The notes beneath the pieces are model-generated. The model did not search any database and was not told where the DNA came from. It saw nothing but the letters and a program-made list of their open reading frames with translations. Shown here in pieces: positions 14,529 through 18,238 of a stretch of 18,238 nucleotides of DNA. The DNA is from CAYUPY01 sp964446595 (lineage in GTDB: Bacteria > Patescibacteriota > Dojkabacteria > J137 > JAEUSD01): assembly GCA_964446595.1 (NCBI GenBank), contig CAYUPY010000023.1, forward strand, positions 1-18,238, written 5' to 3'. Both the position numbers and the translations under genes were made by a program. Every line of letters begins with the position of its first letter. Within the stretch, counting starts at the first letter, position 1.

Positions 14529-15407
14529 CTATTCCGCCGGTTGATCTTCGTGATCGTGATCCTCATCCTCGTCATGATGCTCATCATCTTCGTGATGGTC
14601 TTCCTCATCAGCATGAGTATGTTCGTGTTGTTCACTTTCAAGGTGAGTATGTACACCTGATGCATTTTCCAGCTGAACTAGCCCCAACATCAGCAACATA
14701 CCCAACAAAATTGTCATTACTTGAAGCACCTGAGAGCCAGGCTTCTTGTTGGAATGCTGATGTAATGTCGGGATAAGATCAGACATAGCAATATAAATAA
14801 ACGCCCCCGCGGCATATGCCACCATAAGCGGAGCAAAAGATTCGATTCTTTCAGCCAAAATTAGACCAAACCCGGCACCTGCCACCGCGGTCAAAGCAGA
14901 AACAAAGTTCCACACAATCGCCTGTGTTCGGCTAAAACCAGCATGTAAAAGCACTCCAAAGTCAGCTATTTCTTGAGGTATTTCGTGCAGTGCAACCGCT
15001 ACCGCAGTCGCCCACCCTACTGCAGGGTCTACTAGGAAAGCCGAGGCAATAATGAGTCCGTCAATAAAATTATGTAAGCCATCGGCGATCAAGTTATTAA
15101 TACCAGCTGCCCGATTAGCAGCATGGTGCTCTGTATCCACATGATGATGGTGCCAATGAATTGCCTTCTCTAGTATGAAAAACCCAATTATTCCAGCCAA
15201 AATCGCAACTCCAACCAGAGAGTTGGCCAAATTCAAACTCGGTAAAATGTGAAAGAAAACATCTCCTAGCATCACCCCCACAGCCAAACTTACTAAAATG
15301 AAAGTAAATCTCTTAATAACAGACTGCTTTAAAGCAAGCGTCAAAATGCCTATAAAAGATAAACAACTTATTGCGAGTACAGCTAGAAACGGATTTATAT
15401 AATTCAT
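14529..15407 (-). CDS. ZIP family divalent metal transporter with His/acidic C-terminal tail
   Basis: 292 residues, about eight membrane helices. The two signature motifs of the metal pathway are present: HNFIDG starting at His112 in helix 4, and HEIPQE starting at His141 in helix 5. ZIP proteins move zinc, iron or manganese into the cytoplasm. A short His cluster (HWHHHHVDTEHH) lies in the loop between helices 3 and 4, as usual for the family. In addition the last 35-40 residues are an unusually dense mixture of His, Asp and Glu, which should bind metal. ZIP proteins normally end right after the last helix, so this tail is an extra. The gene is divergent from the PH-module gene, with 36 bp between the start codons and two facing -10 boxes. 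Confidence 0.93.
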   Translation of the reverse strand: MNYINPFLAVLAISCLSFIGILTLALKQSVIKRFTFILVSLAVGVMLGDVFFHILPSLNLANSLVGVAILAGIIGFFILEKAIHWHHHHVDTEHHAANRAAGINNLIADGLHNFIDGLIIASAFLVDPAVGWATAVAVALHEIPQEIADFGVLLHAGFSRTQAIVWNFVSALTAVAGAGFGLILAERIESFAPLMVAYAAGAFIYIAMSDLIPTLHQHSNKKPGSQVLQVMTILLGMLLMLGLVQLENASGVHTHLESEQHEHTHADEEDHHEDDEHHDEDEDHDHEDQPAE

Positions 15408-15414
15408 GAGTACA

Positions 15415-15423
15415 ATTATACCA
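15415..15423 (-). promoter_or_regulatory. Extended -10 promoter of the ZIP gene (leaderless layout)
   Basis: TG-G-TATAAT on the minus strand, a perfect extended -10, ends 7 bp before the ATG at 15407. No Shine-Dalgarno lies between. Confidence 0.65.
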
Positions 15424-15428
15424 TCATT

Positions 15429-15437
15429 TGATATACT
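15429..15437 (+). promoter_or_regulatory. Extended -10 promoter of the PH-module gene (leaderless layout)
   Basis: TG-A-TATACT ends 6 bp before the ATG at 15444. Its -10 hexamer is only 11 bp from that of the divergent ZIP promoter, so the two promoters should compete for RNA polymerase. Confidence 0.65.
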
Positions 15438-15443
15438 TCAATT

Positions 15444-17969
15444 ATGAAAACCCCTTTAATTAAACCAGATTTTAACGCTTTTTACTTCTTCCACCTCGTT
15501 AAGGTATCGCTATTACCTATCTTCATATCATGTGTGAGTATAGGATTGCTAGTTGTTACTGGCGAACCATTTATGGTGTTAGTTACTGGAGGGGTGTTGT
15601 TGTTCTCTATCCTAATAGTTGGAGTTGAGGCTATATTTAGGTACATCCAGTATCGAAAAGAAGAGTATCAACTTACATCAGAAAGCATTATTGCCCGTTC
15701 AGGGAGTCTGTTTTATGACCGCGAAACTGAACTAAAACTTAAAAATATTACAGACATTGAACGCATCTATCCTTTTGTGGAAAGTAATATCTTTGGTACA
15801 GCTAAGATTAAAATAGAATCTGCGGGCTCTACCACCACCGAAGTGTTTTTAAAATCTGTTAAGGAGGCAGATCTGATTACCCAGAAACTCGAGGAGTCGA
15901 TGGTTAAGGCAGGGTTTAATTTATCGACTGAAGAGCTTATCTACCAGGCCAAACCTAGTTTAATCAGCGTAATAATTGAGTCAATAACTTTTACGATTTC
16001 GGCCATTTTTACCATAGTATTTGGTATATTCTATTTCGTAGCCGAAATCGATGATTTATTCACATTCTTGAGCAATATCCTTAGCAATACCGGAGTTCTA
16101 TTAGCTATTTGTGCAATTACCCTTCCAATATACGTGACAGTAATCGTATTGCGCTTACTAGACATGAGTCAGCGAGTCTATTCAGTATTTGATGGGGTGA
16201 TTCGTTATGAAGAAGGCTTTTTAACTAAACACTATGCAGTTATCCCAGTACAAAACCTGGCTGATGCAGAGGTGAGACAGGATTTTGTAAGGCGTATTTT
16301 TGGGATTGCCAACGTAATTCTAAGCACCAGGGGAGCTGCCAATGAAGTCAAATTTAGTAATATACCTGACGCTGCCGCGCTGGAGGCCAGTATTGACGAG
16401 ACAATTGCGCGGCAGCGCCACCAGGCGCCATCTCCACATAAATTATCAGATGAACATCAAAAGAAAGGAACCAAGAGTTCCAGCCTGAGCACTGAGACCC
16501 AAACAACAAAACGAAAGCAAGTCAGAAAGTTTAGTGATTTTGCTACCAGCTACAAAATTAATCTAACTTTTATACTTGTATCTCCTTTAGTTGGAATCCT
16601 CTTCCTTACGGGTTTACTAGTAATAATCGGAGGGGCTATTGCCCTCTTTACCGGGGAATTAATAAACCTAATTGCTTTTGGTGGCATTATTCTAGGTATA
16701 GTTGTTTCTACCTTGTTCGGGCTAGCAATTGGTTATGTGGTACAAATCATTCGCTATATTGCTACCACTTATGAAATACGTGAGAGTTCAATTTTTGAAA
16801 GGTTTAGTTTTCTAAACCGCTACTCTAGAGAGTTTACACTAGATAAAATTACTGCCATTAAGGTAAGCAGAGGGTTAGTGCAACGTATATTTAATGTGTG
16901 TACTATTGAATTCTATTCAATTGGCTCTAATCATCATATTGCTTTCCGTGATATTTCTTATATACCTGAAGATATTCTGGAGTTGCGTCGCAAATTAGAT
17001 ATTCAAGATATTGATCAAAATACGGAGCTTATTTTAAAGCCGAATTTCACCCTCACTAATTGGATCTTAGCCTCTTTACCCAGTATTATAGTTAGTATTC
17101 TTGTAGCTGCAGCTATGGGGGCTATTATTCTGACCTCTGGACCAACTGCTACTTTGATATATATAGGTATATTAATATTCGGATTAGCCTCGTTTGCTTT
17201 GGTACTAACCATTCACTATTGGTATCAGAGGACTGTATCACTGAGGGTTACCTCAGATTATTTAGTATTTGAGGGCGGAATTTTTACGTTAATTGAACAT
17301 TTTGCTGCTTTAGAATATGTTAAGAATACCACTGCAGTAAAATTCCCTGGGGTGGATACGGGGATAGTAACCTTTGACGTTGCTGGAGAGGTTTACAACC
17401 AGACTCAGCAACAGCAGCAAGCACAATGGCAAGTGAATCAAACTGGTAACCAAGCTGGGAATATCTCTATAAATCATAATAAAATAACAGTTAACTATAT
17501 TGATAACGTCTATCAAGAGGTGGATAAAGTCGACCAAAAAATAGCTGATGAGGAAGGGATGAATGCTGGTGCAAAAGACTTCGACACCGAATTAGCTAGC
17601 GCCAAACCTTCTCTAACTCAGGCAGGTTTAACTACTGCCTTTGTGTCTTTACTTAGCGTTGTGGGTATTCCTTTTTTGATTTTAACTTTACCTCTGGTAC
17701 TTTGGTATGAGAGTACAAAGCACTATAGTGTTAGCAAGTTTAGATTGAATTTTGTGCGCGGCATTGTCTATGAACGCCGTACTACAATTGTAGCCGCGCA
17801 AATAGACCATCTAGAAATCAATCGCAACTTTATGAATCAAATATTTGGTACTGGAAATATTCAAATAAATACAGAGGGAAGTAAAGGTGTAGAAATGAAT
17901 ATTGCCAATACTCCTAGCTACAAGCAATTCTACGAGCAGGTGAAGAAAACTTATAATACAGAGGATTAG
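15444..17969 (+). CDS. Membrane protein with five tandem bPH2 (YdbS/YdbT-like) modules
   Basis: 841 residues. Helix pairs alternate with cytoplasmic-type bacterial PH domains. Helices lie at about 18-64, 175-240, 374-438, 540-592 and 728-755; PH-like modules at about 75-140, 246-312, 443-510, 600-690 and 761-826. The modules repeat a recognisable core: SNIFGTAKIKIES, RRIFGIANVILST, QRIFNVCTIEFYS, and MNQIFGTGNIQINT; module four has the diverged KFPGVDTGIVTFDV. Module four also carries a Gln/Asn-rich insertion (652-675). A charged, low-complexity linker (about 325-362) separates modules two and three. The family (PF03703, B. subtilis YdbS/YdbT) is membrane-bound and tied to envelope stress; its mechanism is unknown. 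Known YdbT proteins are shorter, near 490 residues as I remember. The start is supported by the promoter 6 bp upstream. Confidence 0.88.
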   Translation: MKTPLIKPDFNAFYFFHLVKVSLLPIFISCVSIGLLVVTGEPFMVLVTGGVLLFSILIVGVEAIFRYIQYRKEEYQLTSESIIARSGSLFYDRETELKLKNITDIERIYPFVESNIFGTAKIKIESAGSTTTEVFLKSVKEADLITQKLEESMVKAGFNLSTEELIYQAKPSLISVIIESITFTISAIFTIVFGIFYFVAEIDDLFTFLSNILSNTGVLLAICAITLPIYVTVIVLRLLDMSQRVYSVFDGVIRYEEGFLTKHYAVIPVQNLADAEVRQDFVRRIFGIANVILSTRGAANEVKFSNIPDAAALEASIDETIARQRHQAPSPHKLSDEHQKKGTKSSSLSTETQTTKRKQVRKFSDFATSYKINLTFILVSPLVGILFLTGLLVIIGGAIALFTGELINLIAFGGIILGIVVSTLFGLAIGYVVQIIRYIATTYEIRESSIFERFSFLNRYSREFTLDKITAIKVSRGLVQRIFNVCTIEFYSIGSNHHIAFRDISYIPEDILELRRKLDIQDIDQNTELILKPNFTLTNWILASLPSIIVSILVAAAMGAIILTSGPTATLIYIGILIFGLASFALVLTIHYWYQRTVSLRVTSDYLVFEGGIFTLIEHFAALEYVKNTTAVKFPGVDTGIVTFDVAGEVYNQTQQQQQAQWQVNQTGNQAGNISINHNKITVNYIDNVYQEVDKVDQKIADEEGMNAGAKDFDTELASAKPSLTQAGLTTAFVSLLSVVGIPFLILTLPLVLWYESTKHYSVSKFRLNFVRGIVYERRTTIVAAQIDHLEINRNFMNQIFGTGNIQINTEGSKGVEMNIANTPSYKQFYEQVKKTYNTED
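16370..16428. repeat. Perfect 11-bp inverted repeat plus adjoining hairpin in the PH-module gene
   Basis: CGCTGCCGCGC at 16370-16380 is complementary to GCGCGGCAGCG at 16407-16417, with a 26-nt loop. Overlapping its right end, GCGCC-ACCA-GGCGC (16415-16428) forms a second 5-bp hairpin. The block falls at the end of module two and the start of the linker, in an otherwise AT-rich gene. Confidence 0.75.
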
Positions 17970-17971
17970 AA

Positions 17972-18217
17972 CTACTTTTCCTCCCAAACCCAAATACCAT
18001 CCCATTGCTCAGGGGACTGGACTTGAAGTTGCTTACAACGATCATGTAGTTTAAGACATGCTTCATCTTGGCCGCATTCCAGCAGAGCATCAATTGCTCT
18101 AGAAAAATCTCCTGCTTGATAATAAGAAAACGCAAGCTGATATTGATCCCTTAACTGCCTATTTTGTTCACTATCTACCAGAGGCGGGACTGTAAAATAG
18201 TATGTGTAAATAACGAG
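17972..18217 (-). CDS. C-terminal part of an unidentified protein (TPR-like), start not found
   Basis: An open frame of 81 codons ends at TAG (17974-17972), 2 bp from the end of the convergent PH-module gene. It reads VIYTYYFTVPPLVDSEQNRQ and then a helical segment, AFSYYQAGDFSRAIDALLEC, like one tetratricopeptide unit, followed by a charged end with three Trp residues (WDGIWVWEEK). The composition and the tight convergent spacing look like real coding sequence. Upstream the frame meets TGA at 18220-18218 and TAA just beyond, with no ATG, GTG or TTG between. Either the start is unusual, or a frameshift joins it to an upstream frame near 18200. The first residues resemble the end of a membrane helix. 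Function unknown. Confidence 0.45.
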   Translation of the reverse strand, partial: LVIYTYYFTVPPLVDSEQNRQLRDQYQLAFSYYQAGDFSRAIDALLECGQDEACLKLHDRCKQLQVQSPEQWDGIWVWEEK

Positions 18218-18238
18218 TCATACTTAAATTTTTAACAG

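Noticed and set aside
14474..14776. Plus-strand ORF opposite the His-rich end of the ZIP gene
   Set aside because: Its His/Asp/Arg-rich sequence is the antisense reading of the His/Asp/Glu codons; the ZIP frame is the real one.
17914..18135. Minus-strand ORF of 73 codons at the right edge
   Set aside because: It overlaps the end of the PH-module gene, and another frame in the same place gives a more protein-like sequence with a stop 2 bp from that gene.
1..18238. CRISPR arrays, tRNA or rRNA genes, insertion sequences, phage genes
   Set aside because: No regularly spaced repeats, no cloverleaf or rRNA-like stretch, and no transposase, integrase or phage protein among the reading frames.

Overview
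The window is a compact, AT-rich bacterial fragment with 15 protein-coding loci, almost no intergenic DNA and no RNA gene, CRISPR array or insertion sequence that I can see. The gene content fits a small-genome bacterium, most likely of the CPR/Patescibacteria radiation: a short GT35 phosphorylase, L-lactate dehydrogenase, a GT2-GtrA fusion, a type IV pilin, a TelA/XpaC/VWA cluster and many membrane proteins of unknown role. The assignment is an inference and I cannot name a phylum. A run of 10 Ns, one frameshift and one in-frame amber codon suggest a draft or metagenome-derived scaffold. They could also be real lesions.

Layout. Positions 1-4169 are carbohydrate genes: a phosphomannomutase/phosphoglucomutase running off the left edge (minus), an alpha-glucan phosphorylase (plus), and a dolichol-phosphate-sugar-synthase-like GT2-GtrA fusion (minus) whose stop codon overlaps that of the phosphorylase. 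Positions 4200-5408 hold a membrane protein with a sensor-like coiled-coil tail but no kinase domain, and a type IV pilin. Positions 5449-10196 (minus) hold the most unusual block: a membrane-anchored solute-binding-like protein (amber codon at codon 43), TelA (apparent frameshift in a T run), a solute-binding/VWA fusion, and an XpaC-like membrane protein. The last three are spaced 11 and 2 bp apart. Positions 10251-11868 (plus) hold a HAD phosphatase and L-lactate dehydrogenase. Positions 11881-15407 (minus) hold a CPA2 cation/proton antiporter (split by the N gap), an EamA transporter and a ZIP metal transporter with a His/acidic tail. Positions 15444-17969 (plus) hold an 841-residue membrane protein built from five tandem bacterial PH-like modules. 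The right edge carries the end of an unidentified minus-strand gene.

Working together. The phosphomutase, phosphorylase and lactate dehydrogenase form a plausible fermentative route: glucan to glucose-1-phosphate, then glucose-6-phosphate and glycolysis, then lactate. The lactate dehydrogenase keeps the residues used for fructose-1,6-bisphosphate activation. TelA, XpaC and the two solute-binding proteins look like one envelope-associated module, inferred from neighbourhood and from the known xpaC-yaaN (telA) pairing in Bacillus.

Two genome-wide habits stand out. First, at least eight genes have a -10 box ending 5-7 bp before the start codon and no Shine-Dalgarno sequence, so transcription should begin at or next to the start codon (leaderless mRNAs). 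Second, several genes contain long perfect inverted repeats (arms of 8-12 bp, mostly GC-rich) inside the coding sequence.
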